Shown here: in pieces, positions 1 to 5,895 of the stretch
How the letters are laid out: each line of letters starts with the position of its first letter
How positions within the stretch are numbered: the first letter of the stretch is position 1
NCBI GenBank assembly: GCA_024641255.1
Contig: JAHEDL010000082.1
Coordinates: 1-6,901 of the forward strand
Origin: Pseudorhodobacter sp.
GTDB taxonomy: Bacteria; Pseudomonadota; Alphaproteobacteria; Rhodobacterales; Rhodobacteraceae
Length of the DNA stretch: 6,901 bases
Reading direction: 5' to 3'
The notes under the pieces: generated by a model
What the model was told of the DNA's origin: nothing
Databases searched by the model: none
The model's input: only the letters and a program-made list of their open reading frames with translations
Translations under genes and position numbers: made by a program

Positions 1-1
1 C

Positions 2-106
2 CTGACCGACGAAGGTCGGGGCCTGTTTGGCGAAGTGGCCGAAGCGCGCTTTGCGTCCCTTGCGCTGTCGTTGAAGGCGGTGGCAAAGATTGGCGTGATG
101 GCATGA
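2..106 (+). CDS. 3' end of an unidentified gene (partial)
   Basis: An open frame enters from the left edge and ends at the TGA at 104-106, giving 34 visible C-terminal residues (LTDEGRGLFGEVAEAR, then an alanine- and leucine-rich helical stretch ending KIGVMA). The tail looks like a mostly helical, soluble C-terminus. The opening LTDEGR resembles the end of a winged-helix domain as in MarR-type regulators, but this is too short to assign a family. The stop overlaps the start of the next gene (ATGATG at 103-108), which suggests translational coupling in one operon. That overlap and the absence of stops in this frame are the only support for it being a real gene. Confidence 0.6.
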   Translation: MTDEGRGLFGEVAEARFASLALSLKAVAKIGVMA

Positions 107-720
107 TGCTGCGTTTCGATCATATCGCGATTTCGGCTGAAACCTTGGCTGACGGTGTCGCTATGGTCGAAGAGCGTCTGGGTGTGTCGCTTGCGGGGGG
201 CGGGCAGCACCCGCATATGGCCACGCATAACCGGCTGCTGGGCTTGGGTGATTTGTATCTAGAGGTGATCGCCGCCGATCCGGCTGCACCGCGGCCCGCA
301 TGGCCGCGTTGGTTTGATTTAGACAGTTTTTCGGGGCCGCCCCGGCTGACAAACTGGATTGCACGTTGTGAAAACATAACGGCGGCGCTGGCGGCAAGCC
401 CCGATGGCACCGGAATTCCGGTGGCTTTGCAGCGCGGGGATTATCGCTGGCAGATGGCGGTGCCCACCGACGGTAAGCTGCCGTTTTCGGGCGGCTTTCC
501 GGCGTTGATCCAGTGGCAGGGCGATCTGCATCCGGCGCGGGCTTTGCCGGAAAGTGGCGTGCGGTTGACGCGGTTGGAAATTGCGCGCCCAGACGCGCCG
601 GCGTTGCGGGCGGCTTTGGCCGGTTTGCTGGAAGATTCGCGCGTGGTGATTGTTGAAGGCGCGGCATCGGCCCTGCGCGCCAGCTTTACCACCCCTCACG
701 GGGTCAGGGTGCTGGAGTGA
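103..720 (+). CDS. VOC-superfamily glyoxalase-like protein (Glyoxalase_3 type)
   Basis: The 205-residue protein resembles the glyoxalase-like (Glyoxalase_3) branch of the vicinal oxygen chelate superfamily, whose members use paired beta-alpha-beta-beta-beta modules to hold a metal or small ligand. Visible marks are the N-terminal FDHIAI strand with His7, a glycine/histidine-rich segment at residues 32-49 (GGGQHPHMATHNRLLGLG), and YLEVI with Glu54; His7 and Glu54 are candidate metal ligands. A second module starts around residue 132 (FPALIQW) and ends at the C-terminus (FTTPHGVRVLE). No signal peptide or membrane segment is seen, so it is probably cytoplasmic. Substrate is unknown. The start is the first ATG of ATGATG, overlapping the preceding stop; the second ATG at 106 is equally possible, and no strong ribosome site separates them. 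The stop overlaps the next gene's GTG. Confidence 0.85.
   Translation: MMLRFDHIAISAETLADGVAMVEERLGVSLAGGGQHPHMATHNRLLGLGDLYLEVIAADPAAPRPAWPRWFDLDSFSGPPRLTNWIARCENITAALAASPDGTGIPVALQRGDYRWQMAVPTDGKLPFSGGFPALIQWQGDLHPARALPESGVRLTRLEIARPDAPALRAALAGLLEDSRVVIVEGAASALRASFTTPHGVRVLE
691..709 (+). promoter_or_regulatory. Ribosome binding site of the GNAT gene with an adjoining hairpin
   Basis: AGGG at 706-709 lies 7 bases before the GTG at 717 and supports that start. Immediately upstream, ACCCC (691-695) and GGGGT (700-704) form a perfect 5-bp stem with a TCAC loop. Both lie inside the end of the VOC coding sequence. The hairpin may matter for coupled translation, but it could also be chance in GC-rich DNA. 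Confidence 0.35.
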
Positions 721-1190
721 TCCGTCCGGCCACCCTGGCCGACGCGGCGGCGATTGCGGCTCTGTGGAACCCGTGGATCCGCGACACCGCGATCACCTTT
801 GCCAGCGTGGAAAAAACCGCCGCCGATATTGTGTCGTTGATCGAAACCCGGCCGTGTTTCTTCGTGGCCGAAACCACCGGCTTGCTTGGTTTTGCGACCT
901 ATGGCCAATTTCGCGGTGGCGACGGCTATGCCACCTGTATGGAACATACGGTGATCTTGTCGCCCGACGCGCGCGGGCAGGGCGCGGGGCGGGCGCTGCT
1001 GCAGGCGGTCGAAGCCCATGCGCGGGCGGGCGGCGCGCATCAGATGATTGCCGGCGTCTCGGGCGAAAATCCCGATGCGCGGGCGTTTCATGCCGCCCAA
1101 GGCTATCACGAGGTGGCAATTTTGCGTGAAGCGGGGTTCAAATTCGGCCGTTTCATGAATCTTGTGCTGATGCAGAAATTCCTGTCCTGA
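717..1190 (+). CDS. GNAT-family N-acetyltransferase, phosphinothricin acetyltransferase-like
   Basis: This 157-residue protein has the GNAT fold, which transfers acetyl from acetyl-CoA to an amine. It matches the PAT/Bar/YncA branch (typically 160-180 residues), which acetylates phosphinothricin, methionine sulfone or related amino-acid analogues. Visible features are the opening MIRPATLADAAAIAALWN, strand MEHTVILSP (residues 75-83) with Glu76 at the position of the conserved catalytic-region Glu, and the acetyl-CoA pyrophosphate loop ARGQGAGRALL (85-95; R86, G89, G91). ENPDARAFHAAQGY (117-130) is the usual GNAT C-terminal block, followed by GFKFGRFMNLVLMQK, where the PAT branch usually has G-x-K-x-G-x-W/F. 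The start is GTG at 717, overlapping the VOC stop by 4 bases (GTGA), with AGGG upstream. True substrate is not readable from sequence; housekeeping detoxification is as likely as herbicide resistance. Confidence 0.9.
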   Translation: MIRPATLADAAAIAALWNPWIRDTAITFASVEKTAADIVSLIETRPCFFVAETTGLLGFATYGQFRGGDGYATCMEHTVILSPDARGQGAGRALLQAVEAHARAGGAHQMIAGVSGENPDARAFHAAQGYHEVAILREAGFKFGRFMNLVLMQKFLS

Positions 1191-1215
1191 CAGGGACGTA
1201 ACTTACCGCTATTTT
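1187..1215 (+). promoter_or_regulatory. Candidate sigma-70-type promoter for the TerB/J-domain gene
   Basis: CTGACA at 1187-1192 matches the -35 consensus TTGACA at 5 of 6 bases. After a 17-base spacer, TATTTT at 1210-1215 matches TATAAT at 4 of 6. It sits in the only AT-rich stretch nearby and in the 31-base gap between two plus-strand genes. Normal spacing from the -10 box puts the transcript start at about 1221-1223, on the ATG itself, so the mRNA could be leaderless. This is an inference from base matches only. Confidence 0.45.
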
Positions 1216-1221
1216 AGGCAA

Positions 1222-1935
1222 ATGTCGATTTGGACCCGTATCACAGAGGCTTTGGCCGCGCTGCCCTTTGGCGAGGGCCTTGCTGGGCTTTTTGATCGGC
1301 TGCGCGCCGCGCCGGTGCCGGAACGGTCGATCGGGTTTACCATTGCGGTGATCGCGCTGGGCGCCAAGATGGCCAAGGCCGATGGCGAAGTGACGCGCGA
1401 CGAGGTTTCGGCGTTTCGGCGGTTTTTTCAGATTCCCCCCGAAGAAGAGGCCAATGCTGCACGGGTATACAACTTGGCGCGGCAGGATGTGGCGGGCTTT
1501 GACCTATATGCCCGCAAGGTCGCGGCATTGTTCAATAAATCCGCCGAACCACTGTGCGCCGATACCCGCAATGTGTTGGTCGATATTCTGGAAGGGCTGT
1601 TTCAGATTGCGATGGCCGATGGGCATTACCACCCGGCGGAAGATGCGTTTCTGGCCGAAGTGGCGCGAATTTTCAACTTGGACGACCGCTGTTTCAGGGT
1701 GTTGCGTGGCCGGTTTGTCGATGGTGCGCCGCGTGATCCCTATGATGTGCTGGGGCTGACGCATGATGCCAGTTTGGCGCAGGCGCGGGCGGCGTGGCGC
1801 GCGGCGGTGAAAGACAGCCACCCCGATGTGATGATCGCGCGCGGCGTTCCGGCCGAGGCGGTAAAGCTGGCCGAACGGCGGTTGATTGCGATCAATCAGG
1901 CGTGGGATGAAATTCAAACCCGAAAGGCCGCGTGA
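1222..1935 (+). CDS. Soluble DjlA-like co-chaperone: TerB domain plus C-terminal J domain
   Basis: The 237-residue protein joins a TerB-like helical domain (about residues 37-160) to a C-terminal J domain (172-237), the order found in DjlA. The TerB part shows two acidic repeats, KADGEVTRDE (52-61) and MADGHYHPAE (131-140), of the type that binds metal in TerB. The J domain opens with DPYDVLGLTHDASLAQARAAW and carries the invariant HPD at His200-Pro201-Asp202, the motif that stimulates the ATPase of DnaK. The helix after it (AEAVKLAERRLIAINQAWDEI) closes the domain as in DjlA. Unlike E. coli DjlA there is no N-terminal membrane segment, so this form should be cytoplasmic. Its DnaK client role is unknown. 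The ATG at 1222 has only a weak AGG 3 bases upstream, which fits a leaderless message. The stop shares one base with the following ATG. Confidence 0.9.
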   Translation: MSIWTRITEALAALPFGEGLAGLFDRLRAAPVPERSIGFTIAVIALGAKMAKADGEVTRDEVSAFRRFFQIPPEEEANAARVYNLARQDVAGFDLYARKVAALFNKSAEPLCADTRNVLVDILEGLFQIAMADGHYHPAEDAFLAEVARIFNLDDRCFRVLRGRFVDGAPRDPYDVLGLTHDASLAQARAAWRAAVKDSHPDVMIARGVPAEAVKLAERRLIAINQAWDEIQTRKAA

Positions 1936-2975
1936 TGGAACGGCTGCGTCTTGCCACTTATAATGTCGAATGGTTCAACGCGCTGTTTGATGATCGTGGC
2001 CGCTTGCTGGAAGATCGCGAATGGTCGGTGCGCTATAACGTGACGCGCGGCGATCAGTTGGGCGCGCTGGGCATCGTTTTCACTGCGATCAACGCTGATG
2101 CAGTGATGATCATCGAAGCCCCCGATACCAATCATCGCCGGTCCACCGTGGTTGCGCTGGAAAATTTTGCCGCAAAATACGGACTGCGGGCGCGTAAGGC
2201 GATTATTGGCTATGCATCTGAAACCGAACAGGAAATCGCGTTTCTTTATGATCCTGACAAGCTGTCGGCGGTGCATGATCCGCAAGGCGATCCCGCCCCC
2301 AGCCACGGCGCGCCCGGTGCGCCGCGCTTTGACAGCCAGTTGCGGTTGGATCTGAACGGCGACGGGGTGGAGGATGTGGTGCGGTTTTCCAAGCCGCCGC
2401 TGGAATTGGCGGTGACCACCAAGGCGGGGCGCAAACTGCGGCTGATCGGGGTGCATGCCAAGTCGAAAGGCCCGCATGGCCAAGTGTCGCAAAAGGAATT
2501 TTCGCGCATTTCCATCGAAAACCGTCGCAAGCAACTGGCCGAATGTCTGTGGCTGCGGGCGCGGATTGATCGGCATTTGCTGGCGGGCGAAAGTTTGGTG
2601 GTGCTGGGCGATTTCAACGATGGTCCGGGCTTGGACGAATACGAAAAGCTGTTCGGCCATTCTGGCACCGAAGTGGTGCTGGGTGTCACCGCGCCGCCCG
2701 AAGCCCGGCTTTACGACCCGCATGCCAGCATGGCGTTGACGCAAACCATTGGTTTGCGGCCGTCGACCGCGCGGTTCTGGCTGCAACCGAAGAAGTGCTT
2801 TTTTGAAGCCTTGCTGGATTTCGTCATGGTGTCGCCCGACATTGCCGCCACCAGCCCCGATTGGCGGATTTGGCACCCATTCAACGACCCCGGCGTTACC
2901 GAAGTGCCAGAGCTTGCCGATGCGCTGCTTTCCGCTTCTGACCATTTCCCGGTCACGGTGGATCTGGATTTGTGA
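1935..2975 (+). CDS. Endonuclease/exonuclease/phosphatase (EEP) family hydrolase
   Basis: A 346-residue member of the metal-dependent EEP fold (DNase I, exonuclease III, inositol phosphatases), which cleaves phosphodiester or phosphomonoester bonds. All main motifs are visible: ATYNVEWF with Asn10, MIIEAP with metal-binding Glu61, GVHAKSK with His174, LGDFNDGPG with Asp226 and Asn228, ALLDFVMVS with Asp295, and SASDHFPV with Asp336-His337 near the C-terminus. It therefore looks catalytically complete. Between the core strands lies DLNGDGVEDVV (139-149), which has the spacing of an EF-hand/dockerin calcium loop. No signal peptide is present, so it is predicted cytoplasmic, and the substrate (nucleic acid or phosphorylated small molecule) cannot be told. 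I prefer ATG 1935 (GAAAGG at 1922-1927 is 7 bases away) over the adjacent in-frame GTG at 1932. It is coupled to the TerB/J gene by TGATG. Confidence 0.88.
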   Translation: MERLRLATYNVEWFNALFDDRGRLLEDREWSVRYNVTRGDQLGALGIVFTAINADAVMIIEAPDTNHRRSTVVALENFAAKYGLRARKAIIGYASETEQEIAFLYDPDKLSAVHDPQGDPAPSHGAPGAPRFDSQLRLDLNGDGVEDVVRFSKPPLELAVTTKAGRKLRLIGVHAKSKGPHGQVSQKEFSRISIENRRKQLAECLWLRARIDRHLLAGESLVVLGDFNDGPGLDEYEKLFGHSGTEVVLGVTAPPEARLYDPHASMALTQTIGLRPSTARFWLQPKKCFFEALLDFVMVSPDIAATSPDWRIWHPFNDPGVTEVPELADALLSASDHFPVTVDLDL

Positions 2976-2982
2976 TTTGTCA

Positions 2983-3000
2983 GCCGCCCCGCGCGGCGGC
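2983..3000 (+). other. Short intergenic stem-loop
   Basis: GCCGCC (2983-2988) and GGCGGC (2995-3000) can form a 6-bp GC stem with a 6-base loop in the 36-base gap after the EEP gene. No T run follows, so it is not a standard intrinsic terminator. It could be an mRNA 3'-end stabiliser or simply chance in GC-rich sequence. Confidence 0.25.
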
Positions 3001-3011
3001 ATAGTGGGCGC

Positions 3012-3347
3012 ATGAAAGCCCTAGTTCTGACCGTTTTTCTGGCCTGTCCGGCTTTGGCCGAAGAAACCCCGCCGCCCGATCAGGGCGATCAGGGGATGAG
3101 CCTGATGCAGCAAGGCGCCGAGATGTTGCTGCGCCATATGATGTCAAAGGTTGATCCGGGGCTGGAAGACATGGCGCAGGCGCTGAAAGAAGCGCAACCC
3201 AATCTGATGAAGCTGATGGCGCTGATTGATGACATCAAGAACTATCACGCGCCCGAAGTGTTGCAGAATGGCGATATTCTGATCCGTCGCAAAACCCCGG
3301 CCGAGCTGCAGCCTAAGGCGCTGCCCGAAGGCGGTATCGACCTTTAG
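3012..3347 (+). CDS. Small exported protein of unknown function
   Basis: A 111-residue protein with a classical short signal peptide: MKALVLTVFLACPALA, with a likely signal-peptidase I cut after Ala16 (A-L-A | EE). The mature part of about 95 residues starts with a proline/acid-rich linker (EETPPPDQGDQG). A methionine-rich amphipathic helical region follows (about 29-78: MSLMQQGAEMLLRHMM and DMAQALKEAQPNLMKLMALI). It ends with a short beta-like tail, YHAPEVLQNGDILIRRKTP (79-97). I recall similar proteins as common in Rhodobacterales, sometimes under misleading names such as AAA ATPase, but no P-loop is present here. It should be periplasmic. It lies between the EEP gene and lolC and reads in the same direction; the 36-base gap upstream shows no clear promoter. 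Function is not known. Confidence 0.83.
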   Translation: MKALVLTVFLACPALAEETPPPDQGDQGMSLMQQGAEMLLRHMMSKVDPGLEDMAQALKEAQPNLMKLMALIDDIKNYHAPEVLQNGDILIRRKTPAELQPKALPEGGIDL

Positions 3348-3395
3348 GCGCCCGCGCATTCCTGCCGCCTATGCTTTACGTCACGCATCCGTTCC

Positions 3396-3423
3396 TTGAC
3401 CCTGCCGTCGCATGGGGTAACGT
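3396..3423 (+). promoter_or_regulatory. Candidate promoter for lolCD
   Basis: TTGACC at 3396-3401 matches the -35 consensus at 5 of 6 bases. After 16 bases, TAACGT at 3418-3423 keeps the key T, A and final T of a -10 box (3 of 6 matches). Transcription would start near 3430, in an A-rich run, leaving a leader of about 20 bases with a purine-rich AAAGAG (3436-3441) 7 bases before the TTG at 3449. The gap between the preceding stop and that TTG is 101 bases, the longest in the window. Confidence 0.4.
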
Positions 3424-3448
3424 GGCGCAAAAAAGAAAGAGCAGCATC

Positions 3449-4732
3449 TTGGCCTCTACCTCCGCATTTTCGCGCTTTGAATTCATGATTGCGTGGCGCT
3501 ACTTGCGCGCCAAACGGGCCGAAGGTGGCGTGTCTGTGATGACATGGATCAGCCTGATCGGCATCACCTTGGCGGTGTTTGCGCTGATCGCGACGCTGGC
3601 GGTGCGGTCGGGGTTTCGCGCCGAATTCGTTGATACCATTTTGGGCGCGAATGCGCATATCACGGTGTATTCGGCCGGGCATCTGGATGGTGAAGGCCGC
3701 CCGATCAAGGGTTTTCAGGATTATGACGCGGTCGCCGGCAAGATCGCTGAAATCGCCGGGGTGACCCGTGCCGCACCTTTGGTCAAAGGTCAGGTGATGG
3801 TCACGGCGGGCGATGGCGCCAACGGGGCAGAGGTGTTTGGCATTCGGCTGGACGATCTGAAGGCGATCCCGCGCGTTGGGCTGGGTGCCGATGCCTATGG
3901 CGACATCAACAAATTCAACGACGGCATCGCGATTGGCTCTGGCATCGCGCGGGAACTGGGCGTTTCGGTCGGGGACAAGCTGCGTCTGGTGGCCCCGTCG
4001 GGGGTAAAAACTGCCTTTGGGTCCAGCCCAAGGGTGAATGCCTATACCGTGGAATACATCTTTACCGCTGGTCGCTATGAAATCGACCGCACCCGCATCT
4101 ATATGCCGTTCACCGAAGCGCAAAGCTATTTCAACCGCGAGGGCTTTGCCGATGAAATCGAAGTGATGGTGCAAAACCCCGAAGCGATTGACGATTACAC
4201 TGTGCCGGTGATGCAGGCGGGCGGCGAAGATGCGCTGATCTGGACATGGCGCGACAGTGCAGGGTCCTTCCTGCGCGCGCTGGATATCGAAGACAACGTG
4301 ATGTTCATCATCCTGTCGATCCTTGTCCTGATCGCTGCGATGAATATCATTTCCGGCCTGATCATGCTGGTGAAAAACAAAGGCCGCGACATTGGCATCT
4401 TGCGCACGATGGGCCTGACCGAAGGGTCGATCTTGCGGATTTTCTTTATCTGCGGGGCCTTTACCGGCGTTGTTGGCACGCTGATGGGGGTGCTGCTGGG
4501 CTGTCTCTTTGCCATCTATATCGACCCGATCTTTTCGTTCGTGAACTATGTCGCGGGTGGCGGGGTGTGGGATCCGTCTATTCGCGGCATCTATGCGCTG
4601 CCGGCCAAGTTGCAATTCAAGGATGTCGCCTCGGCGGTGTCGCTGTCGCTGGGGCTTTCGTTTATTGTCACCATTTTTCCGGCCCGCCGTGCCGCGCGTA
4701 TGAACCCGGTGGAGGCCCTGCGGTATGAGTGA
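3449..4732 (+). CDS. lolC: Lipoprotein-releasing ABC transporter permease LolC/LolE family
   Basis: Inner-membrane permease that, with LolD, extracts mature lipoproteins from the outer leaflet of the inner membrane and passes them to the periplasmic carrier LolA. From the TTG start the protein has 427 residues, about the usual length. It opens with [20 protein letters not shown], then TM1 (about 31-53), a large periplasmic domain (about 55-283), TM2 (284-308), the cytoplasmic coupling segment [17 protein letters not shown] (308-324), TM3 (329-358), and TM4 (about 394-410) ending [18 protein letters not shown]. An ATG at 3371 would add 26 residues that do not resemble the family and would place the candidate promoter inside the gene; an ATG at 3485 would cut conserved residues. 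Only one permease gene is seen, so it may act as a homodimer, unlike the E. coli LolC-LolE pair. It overlaps lolD by 8 bases. Confidence 0.93.
   Translation: MASTSAFSRFEFMIAWRYLRAKRAEGGVSVMTWISLIGITLAVFALIATLAVRSGFRAEFVDTILGANAHITVYSAGHLDGEGRPIKGFQDYDAVAGKIAEIAGVTRAAPLVKGQVMVTAGDGANGAEVFGIRLDDLKAIPRVGLGADAYGDINKFNDGIAIGSGIARELGVSVGDKLRLVAPSGVKTAFGSSPRVNAYTVEYIFTAGRYEIDRTRIYMPFTEAQSYFNREGFADEIEVMVQNPEAIDDYTVPVMQAGGEDALIWTWRDSAGSFLRALDIEDNVMFIILSILVLIAAMNIISGLIMLVKNKGRDIGILRTMGLTEGSILRIFFICGAFTGVVGTLMGVLLGCLFAIYIDPIFSFVNYVAGGGVWDPSIRGIYALPAKLQFKDVASAVSLSLGLSFIVTIFPARRAARMNPVEALRYE
4711..4715 (+). promoter_or_regulatory. Ribosome binding site of lolD inside lolC
   Basis: GGAGG lies 9 bases before the lolD ATG, within the last codons of lolC. 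It fixes the lolD start and the 8-base overlap. Confidence 0.75.
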
Positions 4733-5408
4733 ATTTGCCCTTGAACTGGCTGGCCTTGAAAAATGCTATAACCGTGGCAAGCCTTCGGAAGTGTCGGTGT
4801 TGCATGGTGCCACGCTAGAGGTAAAGCGCGGCGAGGTGGTGGCCTTAGTGGCGCCCTCGGGTGCCGGGAAATCAACGCTTTTGCACATTGCAGGCTTGCT
4901 CGATACGCCCGACGAAGGGTCGGTTGCGCTGGGCGGGCGCAATATGGTGGGGTTGGGCGACAAGGCCCGTACCGAAGCCCGTCGCGGCGAGGTTGGCTTT
5001 ATTTATCAGTTCCACCACCTGCTGCCCGAATTTACCGCGTTGGAAAACGTGGTGATCCCGCAGCTTGCCAACGGTGTTCCCAAAGCCCAAGCCGAAGCGC
5101 GCGCGATGGAGCTGTTGCACAAGGTCGGCGTCGCCGCGCGGGCCGAACATCGGCCTGCAGCCTTATCGGGGGGCGAACAGCAGCGCGTGGCATTTTGCCG
5201 GGCGCTGGCGAACAAGCCGCGCTTGTTGTTGGCGGACGAACCCACGGGTAACCTTGATCCGGCAACGTCGGATCAGGTTTTTGCGGCTTTGATGGTCTTG
5301 GTGCGTGAAACCGGGCTTGCGGCGCTGATTGCCACCCATAACATGGAGCTTGCAGCGCGGATGGACCGTGTTGTGCGGCTGGACAAAGGCCGTGTTGTGC
5401 TGGCCTGA
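4725..5408 (+). CDS. lolD: Lipoprotein-releasing system ATP-binding protein LolD
   Basis: ATPase subunit of the Lol ABC transporter; ATP hydrolysis on the cytoplasmic face drives lipoprotein release by the membrane-bound permease. The 227 residues carry every expected motif: Walker [10 protein letters not shown] (43-51), Q-loop around Gln95 followed by [13 protein letters not shown], the characteristic region of LolD, signature LSGGEQQR (147-154), Walker [13 protein letters not shown] (167-178) with catalytic Glu172, and switch His205 in IATHNMELA. Length is normal for LolD. The start has a strong GGAGG 9 bases upstream and overlaps lolC, so both subunits should be made together. Alternatives in the same ABC class (MacB or FtsE ATPases) are unlikely given the adjoining LolC-type permease. 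Confidence 0.96.
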   Translation: MSEFALELAGLEKCYNRGKPSEVSVLHGATLEVKRGEVVALVAPSGAGKSTLLHIAGLLDTPDEGSVALGGRNMVGLGDKARTEARRGEVGFIYQFHHLLPEFTALENVVIPQLANGVPKAQAEARAMELLHKVGVAARAEHRPAALSGGEQQRVAFCRALANKPRLLLADEPTGNLDPATSDQVFAALMVLVRETGLAALIATHNMELAARMDRVVRLDKGRVVLA

Positions 5409-5457
5409 TGCAGATCAAGGCGCGGACGCTTTCCTGTGCCAGACTGAAGTGAAGAAC

Positions 5458-5462
5458 AGGAG
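5458..5462 (+). promoter_or_regulatory. Ribosome binding site of the cytochrome gene
   Basis: AGGAG lies 7 bases before the ATG at 5470. It selects this start over longer in-frame possibilities that would run back into lolD. Confidence 0.75.
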
Positions 5463-5469
5463 TATCCCG

Positions 5470-5880
5470 ATGCGTGCAGCAAAATATCTGATGATCGGCG
5501 CGGCCTTTGCGCTGGCGGGCTGTATCGAAACCGGTAAGCCGCACGAAAACCCTACCGGGGCCGAAGATTTCGCCGCCTATTGCGCGGGCTGCCACGGCGC
5601 AAGCGGTGCGGGCGATGGCGAGATTGCGGCGGATCTGACGAAGAAGCCTGCCAATCTGACCACCCTGTCCAAGCGCCATAAGGGCGAATTCCCGACCACC
5701 AAGGTGATGGCGCAGATCTGGGGCTATACCGGCAAAAAAGGCAGCGGCGTGATGCCCGATTTTGGCCCGCTGCTGGAAGGCGAAACCGTGCCCTATGACG
5801 GTGGCGATGGCATTGAAACCCCAACCCCGATCCGGTTGGTGCAGTTGGCGGAATATCTGAAGACCATTCAGGTCAAGTAA
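5470..5880 (+). CDS. Lipoprotein c-type cytochrome, single haem
   Basis: A 136-residue exported electron-transfer protein. The N-terminus MRAAKYLMIGAAFALAGC is a lipoprotein signal peptide with lipobox LAGC (15-18), so Cys18 should be lipidated after cleavage; the next residues are Ile-Glu. The haem-binding motif CAGCH (38-42) gives covalent haem attachment through Cys38 and Cys41, with His42 as axial ligand. Met95 in GVMPDFGPLLEG is the likely sixth ligand. The helix LVQLAEYLKTIQ (123-134) closes the small class I cytochrome c fold. Electron donor and acceptor are not evident from the neighbours. The gene follows lolD by 61 bases without a clear promoter or terminator between them, so co-transcription with lolCD is possible. 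Lacking Asp after the lipid Cys, it may be sorted to the outer membrane, though that rule is from enteric bacteria. Confidence 0.92.
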   Translation: MRAAKYLMIGAAFALAGCIETGKPHENPTGAEDFAAYCAGCHGASGAGDGEIAADLTKKPANLTTLSKRHKGEFPTTKVMAQIWGYTGKKGSGVMPDFGPLLEGETVPYDGGDGIETPTPIRLVQLAEYLKTIQVK

Positions 5881-5895
5881 GCTGCAAATTTAGGC

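Noticed and set aside
1181..1194. Hairpin CCTGT/ACAGG at the end of the GNAT gene as a terminator
   Set aside because: The stem is only 5 bp, with no T run directly after it, and it overlaps the better-supported -35 box.
1914..3002. A 362-codon open frame on the minus strand opposite the EEP gene
   Set aside because: It is a mirror of the plus-strand gene's codon bias in high-GC DNA. The plus strand has all EEP motifs; the minus product is rich in Arg, Gln and His and shows no domain.
3036..3047. Possible lipobox FLAC in the small exported protein
   Set aside because: Phe at the -3 position is atypical, and the ALA|EE site 4 residues later is a good signal peptidase I site.
3344..4615. A 423-codon open frame on the minus strand opposite lolC
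   Set aside because: It covers most of a clear LolC gene, and its His/Arg/Asp-rich product has no recognisable features. Long antisense frames are common in such GC-rich sequence.
4851..4877. Walker A of LolD begins with Ala instead of Gly (APSGAGKST)
   Set aside because: The accepted P-loop pattern allows Ala at this position, and I recall the same variant in related LolD proteins. All other ATPase motifs are intact.
5329..5469. N-terminal extension of the cytochrome frame back into lolD
   Set aside because: ATG 5470 has an ideal AGGAG and begins a proper lipoprotein signal peptide; the extension would bury it.
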